Below, one piece after another: positions 1 through 7,382 of a stretch of 37,262 nucleotides of DNA. The stretch spans positions 1 through 37,262 of the forward strand of contig CADBQP010000033.1 of NCBI GenBank assembly GCA_902796835.1, written 5' to 3'. Both the position numbers and the translations under genes were made by a program. Within the stretch, counting starts at the first letter, position 1. Every line of letters begins with the position of its first letter. This DNA comes from an uncultured Bacteroidales bacterium. Its GTDB lineage: Bacteria; Bacteroidota; Bacteroidia; Bacteroidales; Bacteroidaceae. The notes beneath the pieces are model-generated. The model saw only the letters and a list, made by a program, of their open reading frames with translations, made no database searches and was not told the origin of the DNA.

Positions 1-116
1 GGCCGCAGGGGCCCGAGATGCACCTTGTAAGCGCGCTTGCAATTAAACTCATTCTAAACGAAACAACAAAAACTTAGAAAACCTCAGTAAAACATAAGAA
101 ACTGAAAGAAACAATA

Positions 117-251
117 AGGAGGATGCTGCCGCGTGGCAGCACTCCTGAACTTTCCTCGTAGCAGCCGCCATAAATGCGGCAGCATGCTGGGGCTACGTAA
201 CGGAAATCCCCGTCTGCGAACGTACGTGCGTTTGCAGACGGGGATTTTTTT
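117..251. other. Structured intergenic region (stacked hairpins)
   Basis: There is no plausible gene in bases 1-291. The stretch holds three successive inverted repeats. The first pairs AGGAG+TGCTGCC (117-130) with GGCAGCA+CTCCT (135-146), with a two-base bulge. The second is nested: CGTAGC (157-162) with GCTACG (192-197), enclosing GCCGC (164-168) with GCGGC (176-180). The third is the terminator at 204-251. An alternative pairing also exists: ATGCTGCCGC (123-132) is exactly complementary to GCGGCAGCAT (176-185), so the first two hairpins could exchange partners. This could be the 3' end of a transcript entering from the left, a small structured RNA, or simply stacked terminators. No promoter match was found upstream in the window. 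Confidence 0.4.
204..251 (+). terminator. Intrinsic terminator, perfect 14-bp stem
   Basis: AAATCCCCGTCTGC (204-217) pairs perfectly with GCAGACGGGGATTT (234-247), and a run of T follows on the plus strand to base 251. The U-tract favours plus-strand termination of a transcript that begins left of the window. The A-run on the other side means it could also stop the minus-strand AraC-type gene that ends at 292. Confidence 0.8.
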
Positions 252-291
252 GTTGGCAGACGCCGATGGCTACGAGCGCCGCACGGACCTT

Positions 292-1191
292 TCATGAATG
301 GCGAAACTGCATGGGTGACACACCCGTGATGCGCTTGAAGAATTTACAGCAAAAGGCGGAATTGGGAAAATTCAGTTCATCGGATATTTGAGCCACGGTT
401 TTGTCGGTGTGTCGAAGTTCTATTTTCATTCGGGTAATCAGGGCCCTGTCGACCCATTCTTTGGCTGTAACTCCGCTGGTTTGTTTGATGATGGTACCCA
501 GATATCTTTCTGTGATACACATTTGGGCGGCATAGAAGCCGATTTGGTGGTGTACCTGGGCATGTCGGTTGACGAGATATATGAATCGGTCAAAAATGGT
601 TTGCCCTCTGGTTTGTGTAGCTTTTTGATGTGTGGCTTGTCTATTAAAGAGTCCGTCGTAATGGTGCATTAATGCAGCCACGAGACTGCTCACGGCCTGA
701 GGATTGTGGTTTGGCAGCCTCAGCAACATCCACAGAGCCTCGAAGATGGCACGGGTTGCTTCAAAATCTCCTTTATCAACTTTCATCTGCATGTCGCGCA
801 CCTGCCCATTGAAAGATGCCGGCATTTGGTCGGGAGCAAAGGGCATGGGGTATTGGCTAAAGAGGGCCAGTCCTATAATTTCAAGGTCGTCTGAAATGGA
901 AAGGGGAGTGATTACGGAGCCAGGTCCGAGAAAAACTATTGTGCCTGCTTCTAAATGCTTTTCTACGAGGTTAAAGTTAATGACAGCCTGGCCGCGCAGG
1001 ATGATGCCCAAACGGTGGTCGTCAATGGCAAAGGGCGGATTTTGCTTTACAATCAACTTGAAGAATTTGGAATTGCCATAAATTATTCCAAGTTCCTTAC
1101 TGAAATATATTTTTTTACGTATTTCGTCAAGATGCGGCTCAAAGATGTGGTGCATCGTTGAGAAATCCATCAGTTTAGGTTTTTTGTTCAT
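292..1191 (-). CDS. AraC-family transcriptional regulator
   Basis: This is a 299-residue DNA-binding regulator. The C-terminal ~90 residues form the two helix-turn-helix units of the AraC/XylS family: a first HTH around QMCITERYLGTIIKQTSG, then a second around VAQISDELNFPN, followed by the typical FFKRITGVSPMQFR ending. The N-terminal ~200 residues look like a cupin-type sensing domain (GIILRGQAVINF, then LEAGTIVFLGPGSV); the ligand is unknown. I start it at the ATG at 1191 (MNKKPKLMDF), because the five-codon longer form would need a TTG. It is divergent from the exporter operon beginning at 1366 and shares a ~170-bp control region with it. The natural inference is that it controls that operon in response to an exported or toxic compound. 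The family call is secure; the target and ligand are inference. Confidence 0.9.
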   Translation of the reverse strand: MNKKPKLMDFSTMHHIFEPHLDEIRKKIYFSKELGIIYGNSKFFKLIVKQNPPFAIDDHRLGIILRGQAVINFNLVEKHLEAGTIVFLGPGSVITPLSISDDLEIIGLALFSQYPMPFAPDQMPASFNGQVRDMQMKVDKGDFEATRAIFEALWMLLRLPNHNPQAVSSLVAALMHHYDGLFNRQATHQKATQTRGQTIFDRFIYLVNRHAQVHHQIGFYAAQMCITERYLGTIIKQTSGVTAKEWVDRALITRMKIELRHTDKTVAQISDELNFPNSAFCCKFFKRITGVSPMQFRHS

Positions 1192-1223
1192 GAAAAGACT
1201 TCTCAAAAAATGATTATATGGAA

Positions 1224-1231
1224 CAAAGATA
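1224..1231 (-). promoter_or_regulatory. Candidate -7 element for the AraC-type gene
   Basis: On the minus strand this reads TATCTTTG, matching the Bacteroidetes TAnnTTTG element 33 bases from the ATG at 1191. No good TTTG is found at the -33 spacing, so the call rests on the -7 box and its position in the divergent intergenic region. Confidence 0.4.
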
Positions 1232-1328
1232 ATAAAGAATTGGGAATACTGCTGAATTTTCTGAAATAAACGAACAAAAAGGACATAATTGAGTTTAAAT
1301 AGATAGCATCAATAACATACGGCTTCCG

Positions 1329-1336
1329 TACTTTTG
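1329..1336 (+). promoter_or_regulatory. Candidate -7 element for the exporter operon
   Basis: TACTTTTG matches TAnnTTTG and lies 29 bases before the ATG of the TolC-like gene. No TTTG is present at the expected -33 distance. A weak -33 box would fit a promoter that depends on an activator such as the divergent AraC-type protein. Confidence 0.5.
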
Positions 1337-1365
1337 CAGTTGAGAAACGGAAATCTGTTAGTAGA

Positions 1366-2634
1366 ATGAAACATTTTTTAGTAGCTATCCTTATGTTCCC
1401 TGCCGCCGTATGTGGCCAGACACTCGATGAATGTCAGGTTGCGGCCGAGCAGAACTATCCGCTGATAAAACAATATGGCCTAATGGCGCAAACCACTGAA
1501 ATGACTCTTAGCAACATTCAGAAGGGCTGGCTGCCACAGATTTCGGCCATGGTGCAGGCCACCTATCAGAGTGACGTAACGGCATGGCCCAGCCAGATGC
1601 AATCTATGTATTCGCAGATGGGTCTTCAAATGGAAGGACTTCGCAAAGACCAGTACAAGCTGGGCATTGACGTAGCGCAGACCGTCTATGACGGCGGCAT
1701 CATCAGAGGCCAAAAAGACGTATCCCGGGAGCAGGGCCGTGTGGACGAGGCACGGATAGCGGTGACCCTCTATGATGTTCGCCGGCGTGTGAACGAAATG
1801 TATTTTAGCCTGCTGCTACTGGGCGAACAGCTGAAGCTTAATGAAGACTTGACCCGTGTGCTTGCTGCCAACGAGAAAAAGCTGGAATCGATGAGCCTTA
1901 GAGGCACTGCCTCGGAGGCCGACTATAAGGCTATTAGGGCCGAGCGCCTTACAGTGGCACAACAAACGGAAAGCTTGCAGTCCCAACATCGCACGCTCTG
2001 CGACGTGCTCAGTGCTTTTTGCGGCATCGCGGTATCAGCACCTACGAAGCCTACCGCCTGCGAGGCCCAGCCCGCAGTGCCCGAGTTGCATCCCGAGATG
2101 AAAGCCGCCGATGCTCAATTGCGACTGGCCGACGCGCAGGAGCGCTTGCTCGATGCACGAATGATGCCTAAGCTTTCAGTGTTTGCCTCTGCCTTTTATG
2201 GCTATCCGGGATACAACATGTTCGACGACATGATGCGACATCGCTGGAGCCTCAACGGGATGATAGGAGCCAGGCTGACGTGGAACATCGGTGCCCTCTA
2301 TACCCGTAAGGCCGACAGGGCAAAAATCGCCCTGCAGCGCAGCATGATTGAAAATATGCGCGAAGTGTTTCTTTTCAACAACAGGCTGCAGCAGCTTCGC
2401 CAAGACCGCAACATTGCGCGCTATCGCAAGTTGATGGCGACGGACGACGAGATTGTGAATTTGCGCCAGTCGGTAAGAAAGGCGGCCGAGTCGAAACTGG
2501 CTCACGGCATCACTGATGTAAACGACCTGATGAAAGAAATACACAGCGAAAATGCAGCCCGCCTGCAACAATCAATACACGAAATCGAGATGCTGAAAGA
2601 ATTATACGACCTGAAACTTTCAACTAATAATTAA
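1366..2634 (+). CDS. TolC-family outer membrane efflux channel
   Basis: This 422-residue protein is the outer membrane channel of the export system that follows. It has a signal peptide (MKHFLVAILMFPAAVCG, then QTLDECQ). The mature protein starts with the usual TLDEC...A..NYPLIKQYGL segment of outer membrane efflux proteins. Long heptad-rich helices follow around residues 110-210 and 325-415, with a beta-rich stretch (LSVFASAFYGYPGYN) between them. This two-fold helix/strand layout and the length match the TolC superfamily. It is the first gene of the operon, 24 bp before the adaptor gene. Such channels trimerise and dock with a periplasmic adaptor to carry substrates across the outer membrane. 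The substrate cannot be read from the sequence. Confidence 0.9.
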   Translation: MKHFLVAILMFPAAVCGQTLDECQVAAEQNYPLIKQYGLMAQTTEMTLSNIQKGWLPQISAMVQATYQSDVTAWPSQMQSMYSQMGLQMEGLRKDQYKLGIDVAQTVYDGGIIRGQKDVSREQGRVDEARIAVTLYDVRRRVNEMYFSLLLLGEQLKLNEDLTRVLAANEKKLESMSLRGTASEADYKAIRAERLTVAQQTESLQSQHRTLCDVLSAFCGIAVSAPTKPTACEAQPAVPELHPEMKAADAQLRLADAQERLLDARMMPKLSVFASAFYGYPGYNMFDDMMRHRWSLNGMIGARLTWNIGALYTRKADRAKIALQRSMIENMREVFLFNNRLQQLRQDRNIARYRKLMATDDEIVNLRQSVRKAAESKLAHGITDVNDLMKEIHSENAARLQQSIHEIEMLKELYDLKLSTNN

Positions 2635-2658
2635 TACACACAATATTATATATAATAT

Positions 2659-3561
2659 ATGAAAAGTCTATGCTTGACAGCCAGCGCCTGCTTTCTATTC
2701 ATGGCCTGCGCAGAGAGAGAGAAGTCCTATGATGCCACCGGCACCTTTGAGGCCACCGAGATTGAAGTATCGGCTGAACAGTCAGGCCTGCTGCAAACGC
2801 TGACGCTCAGCGAGGGCGACAGCGTGGTGGCAGGCAGCGAAGTAGCCTTGATTGACACAACCGATGCCTGGCTTCGCTTCGAGCAGGTCCAGGCCTCGAA
2901 GGCGGTCTATCGAAGTCAGCGTCCCGACGTGGAAAAGCAAATTGCCGCCACACGCCAGCAGTTGGCTAAGGCTCAGACCGAGGAACAGCGCTATAGCGAA
3001 CTTGTTGCCGACGGCGCAGCGCCCCGAAAAGCGCTCGACGATGCCACCAACCAGGTGAAGGTGTTACAACGCCAGCTGGCGGCACAGACATCGGGATTGC
3101 AAACGCAGATAGAGACACTCCATTCGCAGGAAGCGAGCGTTGATGCTCAGCTGAGACATCTACGCGAAGAATTGCGGAAATGCCATGTATTAGCTTCCCA
3201 AAACGGCATTGTACTAGAAAAATACGCATCGGCCGGAGAATTAGTAACGAAGGGAAAGCCTCTATTCAAGATGGCCGACCTTGAGCAGATGTATTTGCGA
3301 GCCTACGTCACCTCGGCCCAACTGAAGGATGTAAGAATTGGCCAACACGTGAAGGTTTTTGCCGATTTCGGCACTGACTCGAAGCGTGAATACGACGGCA
3401 TCGTGACCTGGATATCCAGCCGTTCGGAGTTTACGCCGAAAACCATACTCACTGACGACGAGCGGGCCGATATGGTCTATGCAGTGAAGATTGGCGTCAG
3501 AAACGACGGTTACATCAAGATTGGCATGTATGGCGAAGTAAAGTTTCAAAATAAGAATTAA
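2659..3561 (+). CDS. HlyD/EmrA-type periplasmic adaptor lipoprotein
   Basis: This 300-residue membrane fusion protein should bridge the inner-membrane ABC exporter and the TolC-like channel. A lipoprotein signal is visible (MKSLCLTASACFLFMAC, acylated Cys at residue 17). The first biotinyl-lipoyl-like half is around residues 30-70 (TGTFEATEIEVSAEQSG...LLQTLTLSEGDSV). A coiled-coil hairpin rich in Gln and Ala follows (~75-175), then the second lipoyl half (VLASQNGIVLEKYASAGELV) and a beta-barrel segment (LEQMYLRAYVTSAQLKDVRIGQ). This is the domain order of YbhG/HlyD adaptors. It ends 17 bp before the ABC ATPase ATG. Anchoring by lipidation instead of a transmembrane helix is common in Bacteroidetes adaptors. 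Confidence 0.9.
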   Translation: MKSLCLTASACFLFMACAEREKSYDATGTFEATEIEVSAEQSGLLQTLTLSEGDSVVAGSEVALIDTTDAWLRFEQVQASKAVYRSQRPDVEKQIAATRQQLAKAQTEEQRYSELVADGAAPRKALDDATNQVKVLQRQLAAQTSGLQTQIETLHSQEASVDAQLRHLREELRKCHVLASQNGIVLEKYASAGELVTKGKPLFKMADLEQMYLRAYVTSAQLKDVRIGQHVKVFADFGTDSKREYDGIVTWISSRSEFTPKTILTDDERADMVYAVKIGVRNDGYIKIGMYGEVKFQNKN

Positions 3562-3578
3562 AAAAGTTGCTGACTGCG

Positions 3579-5039
3579 ATGAACGCCATAGAGGTAAGCC
3601 ACATAAGCCGACAGTATGGAAAGGTAAAGGCCCTTTCCGACGTGAGCTTTTCGGTGTCTAAGGGCGAGGTCTTCGGACTCATAGGCCCCGACGGTGCCGG
3701 CAAGACCACTCTGTTTCGCATTCTTGCCACTCTTTTGCTTGCCGACAAGGGCAAGGCACGCGTCGATGGCTACGACGTGGTGGAACAGATGAGAGACGTG
3801 CGCCGCCGGGTGGGCTATATGCCAGGCCGTTTCTCGCTCTATCAGGACCTCACCGTGCAGGAAAACCTGGAGTTTTTTGCCACTCTTTTCGGCACTACCA
3901 TTGACGAGGGCTACGACTCCATAAAGGCAATATATTCTCAGATTGAAAAGTTCCGCCATCGCCGGGCCGGAGCCCTCTCGGGCGGCATGAAGCAAAAGCT
4001 GGCCCTCTCGTGCGCCCTCATCCACAGTCCCAGTGTGCTGCTGCTCGACGAGCCTACAACGGGCGTCGATCCCGTGAGCCGCAAGGAGTTGTGGGACATG
4101 CTCGGGCTTCTCAAGGAGCGCCAAATCACGGTGGTAGCTTCCACCCCCTATCTCAACGAGGTGTGCCGCTGCGAGCGAGTGGCCTTTCTCGACCACGGCG
4201 AGGTGCGCGGCATAGGCAGTCCCGAAGCCATTCTGAAGCAGTTTTCCCACATTTTCAATCCGCCTGCCATCGAACACGCACACGCTCCGAAGGCAGAGCA
4301 AGAAAACATTATTGAAGTAAATCATCTGGTGAAAGCCTTCGGCAACTTCCATGCCGTAGACGACATTTCGTTCAGTGTGAAACGAGGCGAGATCTTTGGT
4401 TTTCTGGGAGCCAACGGAGCCGGCAAAACCACGGCCATGCACATGCTCACAGGCCTTAGCCAGCCCACAAGCGGCAAGGGGCGCGTTGCGGGATATGACA
4501 TCAAGACGGAATATGAGCAGATAAAGCGCCACATAGGCTACATGTCGCAGCGGTTCTCGCTCTACGAAGACCTTACAGTTAGCGAAAACATACACCTATT
4601 TGCAGGCATCTACGGCATGGACAAAAAGGCCATAAAGGCAAAGACCGACGAAATGCTGAAACGTCTGGATTTTGAGGCCCACAGGGACGACCTCGTCGCC
4701 TCGTTGCCGCTGGGATGGAAGCAGAAACTGGCCTTTTCGGTGAGTATCATCCACGAACCCGGCGTGGTGTTTCTCGACGAGCCCACTGGAGGCGTTGACC
4801 CTGCTACAAGGCGGCAGTTTTGGGAACTCATCTACGAGGCGGCTGCCCTCGGCATAACCGTCTTCGTCACGACCCACTACATGGACGAGGCCGAATATTG
4901 CGACCGCATCTCAATCATGGTCGACGGAAAAATCAGTGCACTCGGAACCCCCGACGAGCTGAAAAGCCGTTTCAATCAGCCCGACATGGACCATGTGTTC
5001 ACCCACCTGGCCCGACAGACCACCCGATCGAGCGACTAA
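3579..5039 (+). CDS. ABC transporter ATPase with two fused nucleotide-binding domains (YbhF-like)
   Basis: This 486-residue protein carries two complete ABC ATPase domains in one chain. NBD1 has Walker A GPDGAGKTT (36-44), signature LSGGMKQK and Walker B LLLDEP (D157/E158). NBD2 has Walker A GANGAGKTT (277-285), Walker B FLDEP (D400/E401) and the H-loop TTHY (H433). The domains are asymmetric: NBD1 has Pro190 where the H-loop histidine should be (STPY), and NBD2 has LPLGW in place of LSGG. Both defects would fall in the same composite ATP site, leaving one canonical and one degenerate site. I prefer the ATG at 3579 (MNAIEVSHIS); a TTG at 3567 would add four residues. The two permeases follow directly. 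The layout matches YbhF-YbhS-YbhR type drug exporters; the substrate is unknown. Confidence 0.92.
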   Translation: MNAIEVSHISRQYGKVKALSDVSFSVSKGEVFGLIGPDGAGKTTLFRILATLLLADKGKARVDGYDVVEQMRDVRRRVGYMPGRFSLYQDLTVQENLEFFATLFGTTIDEGYDSIKAIYSQIEKFRHRRAGALSGGMKQKLALSCALIHSPSVLLLDEPTTGVDPVSRKELWDMLGLLKERQITVVASTPYLNEVCRCERVAFLDHGEVRGIGSPEAILKQFSHIFNPPAIEHAHAPKAEQENIIEVNHLVKAFGNFHAVDDISFSVKRGEIFGFLGANGAGKTTAMHMLTGLSQPTSGKGRVAGYDIKTEYEQIKRHIGYMSQRFSLYEDLTVSENIHLFAGIYGMDKKAIKAKTDEMLKRLDFEAHRDDLVASLPLGWKQKLAFSVSIIHEPGVVFLDEPTGGVDPATRRQFWELIYEAAALGITVFVTTHYMDEAEYCDRISIMVDGKISALGTPDELKSRFNQPDMDHVFTHLARQTTRSSD

Positions 5040-5054
5040 CCCACACACTCTCAT

Positions 5055-6113
5055 ATGAAGCAATTCGCATTATTCGTCATAAAAGAGGCGCGCCACATTG
5101 TTCGCGACAAACGCACCATGCTCATCCTCTTCGGCATGCCCACGGTGATGATGCTCCTCTTCGGATTTGCCATCTCAACCGACGTAAAAAACGTGCGCAC
5201 CCTCATCGTAGCCACGCAACCCGACCGCCAAATGCAACAAGCCGCCGACAGGCTCAGTGCATCGACCTACTTCACCATGGTGGGCACAGCCGCCTCGTCC
5301 TCGGAGGCTGAACGGCTTATAAGGAGCGGGCGAGCCGACATGGCCATTGTCTATCATCGCAACCCCACTTCACCGCAGGGCCGCTTCTTATTCATGACCG
5401 ACGGAGCCGACCCCAACATGGCACAGCAGTGGGCGACCTATGCCCAGCAAGTGATGGCCGGCAGGCAAACTGCCGGCGTGAGCACCAAAATGCTCTACAA
5501 TCCGCAAATGAAGTCGGCCTACAACTTTGTGCCGGCCATTATGGGCATGCTCCTCATGCTTGTTTGCGCCATGATGACATCGGTTTCCATTGTTCGCGAA
5601 AAAGAGCGCGGCACCATGGAGGTGCTCCTTGTTTCACCTGTGCGACCGCTTGTAGTTGTCATAGCCAAAGCCGTGCCCTATCTCGTGTTGGCCTTCGCCA
5701 TTCTGATCATCATACTTCTCATGGCGCGCCATGTGCTCGGCGTGCCCATTGCCGGCTCGCTTTTCTGGATTGTGGCAGTGAGCATTGTCTACATACTCCT
5801 AGCCCTCTCCCTGGGCCTGCTCATTTCCTGTGTAGCCAAGACGCAACTGGTGGCATTGCTCGCTTCGGCCATGCTGCTGCTCATGCCTGTAGTGATGCTC
5901 TCGGGCATGCTATTTCCGGTGGAGTCGATGCCAAGAGTGTTGCAGTGGATAGCCGCCGTCATTCCGCCACGCTATTACATCGATGCCATGCGCAAACTCA
6001 TGATTATGGGAGCTGGCATTGCCGACATAGCACGAGAAGCTGGCATACTTGTGGGCATGACCATCCTTTTTCTCATTGCAGCCCTCGCAAAGTTTAATTC
6101 TCGATTAGATTAG
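5055..6113 (+). CDS. ABC-2 type permease, first of a pair (YbhS-like)
   Basis: This 352-residue inner membrane permease has the ABC-2 plan. There is a short cytoplasmic start (MKQFALFVIKEARHIVRDKR), a first transmembrane helix (TMLILFGMPTVMMLLFGFAI), and a large extracytoplasmic domain of roughly 130 residues. Five more hydrophobic helices fill the C-terminal half. The family motif VREKERGTMEVLLVSPVRP lies before helix 3, and PPRYYIDAMRKLM sits before the last helix. It follows the ATPase by 15 bp and the second permease by its other end at 9 bp, so the two permeases probably form a heterodimer energised by the fused ATPase. Confidence 0.9.
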   Translation: MKQFALFVIKEARHIVRDKRTMLILFGMPTVMMLLFGFAISTDVKNVRTLIVATQPDRQMQQAADRLSASTYFTMVGTAASSSEAERLIRSGRADMAIVYHRNPTSPQGRFLFMTDGADPNMAQQWATYAQQVMAGRQTAGVSTKMLYNPQMKSAYNFVPAIMGMLLMLVCAMMTSVSIVREKERGTMEVLLVSPVRPLVVVIAKAVPYLVLAFAILIIILLMARHVLGVPIAGSLFWIVAVSIVYILLALSLGLLISCVAKTQLVALLASAMLLLMPVVMLSGMLFPVESMPRVLQWIAAVIPPRYYIDAMRKLMIMGAGIADIAREAGILVGMTILFLIAALAKFNSRLD

Positions 6114-6122
6114 CCCACAACT

Positions 6123-7208
6123 ATGGTGTTGAAATATCTCATACAGAAAGAGTTTCTGCAAATACGCAGGAATGCATTCCTGCCTCGCCTCATCGTGATG
6201 TTCCCCATCATAATCATGTGTGTCATGCCATGGGTGATGAGCATGGAGGTGAAAAACATTGTAGCCATCGTTGTCGATAACGACCATTCCACGCTTAGCC
6301 GCCAACTGACAGGGGCCATTGAGTCGAGCAACTATTTTGTGTTCGGCGGGCAGAAGGGCAGTTACAAAGAGGCCCTGGCCAACGTAGAAACGGGCAAGGC
6401 CGACCTCGTGCTGGTCATTCCTGCGCACTATGGTCGCGACGTGGCCCTGCACAGGCCAACACAGGTGCTCGTGGCCGCCAATGCCGTAAACGGGACGAAA
6501 GGCTCAATGGGCGCCGCATATATGTCGCAAATAGTAACAGCCAAGACCAATCCCAGCCTGGAAGCAATGCAACACGGAGCAGAAACCCTTTTGCTCTACA
6601 ACAAGCATCAAAACTACAAGCTCTACATGATACCCGCCCTCTTCGCTCTTGTCATGATGCTCATGACGGGCTTTCTGCCCACACTCAACATTGTGGGCGA
6701 AAAGGAAACCGGCACCATTGAGCAAATCAATGTCACCCCCGTGTCAAAGTGGACCTTCATCCTCTCAAAACTTATTCCCTATTGGCTCATTGCCCTCTTC
6801 GTCATCACAGCCTGCCTGCTCCTGGCCTGGGGCGTATATGGCCTCACACCCGCAGGCCCCGTTTGGCTCATCTACGTGCTGGCCATGTTGCTGGCCCTCT
6901 TCTTCTCGTCGTTCGGCCTCGTGGTGTCGAACTATTCGAGCAACATGCAGCAAGCCATTTTCGTGATGTGGTTCTTCATAGTGTGCATCATGTTGCTCAG
7001 CGGCCTTTTCACTCCCGTGCGTTCCATGCCCGATTGGGCCTATCTCACTACCTACGTTAACCCCATGCACTACTTCATCGATGCCATTCGCACTGTCTAC
7101 GTGCGCGGCGGCAACTTCGCATCGGTAAGAAGCCAATTGTGGCCCCTGCTGGCCATTGGCAGCCTCATGGCCGTATGGGCCGTGAAGAGCTACAAGAAGA
7201 ACGGTTGA
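6123..7208 (+). CDS. ABC-2 type permease, second of a pair (YbhR-like)
   Basis: This 361-residue permease is paralogous to the upstream gene. It shows MVLKYLIQKEFLQIRRN, then a transmembrane helix (LIVMFPIIIMCVMPWVMSM), an extracytoplasmic domain beginning VKNIVAIVVDNDHSTLSRQL, and five further helices. The motif VGEKETGTIEQINVTPVSKW corresponds to the first permease's REKERGTMEVLLVSPV, and YVNPMHYFIDAIRTVYVRGG to its last conserved block. It is the last gene of the operon and is followed by a hairpin at 7245-7285 that separates it from the convergent peptidase gene. With the channel, adaptor and ATPase it completes a cell-envelope-spanning tripartite exporter. Confidence 0.9.
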   Translation: MVLKYLIQKEFLQIRRNAFLPRLIVMFPIIIMCVMPWVMSMEVKNIVAIVVDNDHSTLSRQLTGAIESSNYFVFGGQKGSYKEALANVETGKADLVLVIPAHYGRDVALHRPTQVLVAANAVNGTKGSMGAAYMSQIVTAKTNPSLEAMQHGAETLLLYNKHQNYKLYMIPALFALVMMLMTGFLPTLNIVGEKETGTIEQINVTPVSKWTFILSKLIPYWLIALFVITACLLLAWGVYGLTPAGPVWLIYVLAMLLALFFSSFGLVVSNYSSNMQQAIFVMWFFIVCIMLLSGLFTPVRSMPDWAYLTTYVNPMHYFIDAIRTVYVRGGNFASVRSQLWPLLAIGSLMAVWAVKSYKKNG

Positions 7209-7244
7209 GACACTCCCAATTTTCACCATATACAACCACATAAA

Positions 7245-7285
7245 AAACCACCGGCTCCGCATTTATAATGCGAGGCCGGCGGTTT
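7245..7285. terminator. Bidirectional terminator between convergent units
   Basis: An inverted repeat (AAACCACCGGCTCCGCAT at 7245-7262 against 7268-7285) has two mismatches and a five-base loop. The minus-strand product is followed by six U residues, so it should terminate the peptidase transcript well. The plus-strand product ends in UUUGAUAUUU and can stop the exporter operon. Confidence 0.75.
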
Positions 7286-7306
7286 GATATTTGGAGCAGT
7301 GTAAGG

Positions 7307-7382
7307 TTACTCTTTCCATCCCAGGGCACAGGCTCCGAGCACGGCTGCCTTGTTGCCCTTGAGAATGATTACCGACGAGCTT
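7307..7382 (-). pseudogene. 3' remnant of a second ROK-family sugar kinase gene
   Basis: Read on the minus strand, these bases encode a tail ending LKGNKAAVLGACALGWKE and a TAA stop at 7307-7309. The intact kinase at 10729-11715 ends LKGSEAAVLGASALGWEE, so 14 of the last 18 residues agree. At the DNA level 43 of 48 bases match (7316-7363 against 10738-10785, counted by hand). The similarity fades about 20 bases before the peptidase stop codon at 7383-7385, where the remnant meets that gene. Nothing else of the gene survives, so it is a truncated, non-functional fragment. It records either a tandem kinase duplication later replaced by the peptidase gene, or an integration event that duplicated the kinase 3' end. 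Confidence 0.85.

Noticed and set aside
145-157. Minus-strand GAGGAAAGT next to a hairpin, reminiscent of the RNase P RNA P4 region
   Set aside because: The universal GUCC is GUUC here, and only about 145 AT-rich bases follow before the window edge without the expected helices. It is not enough for an rnpB call.
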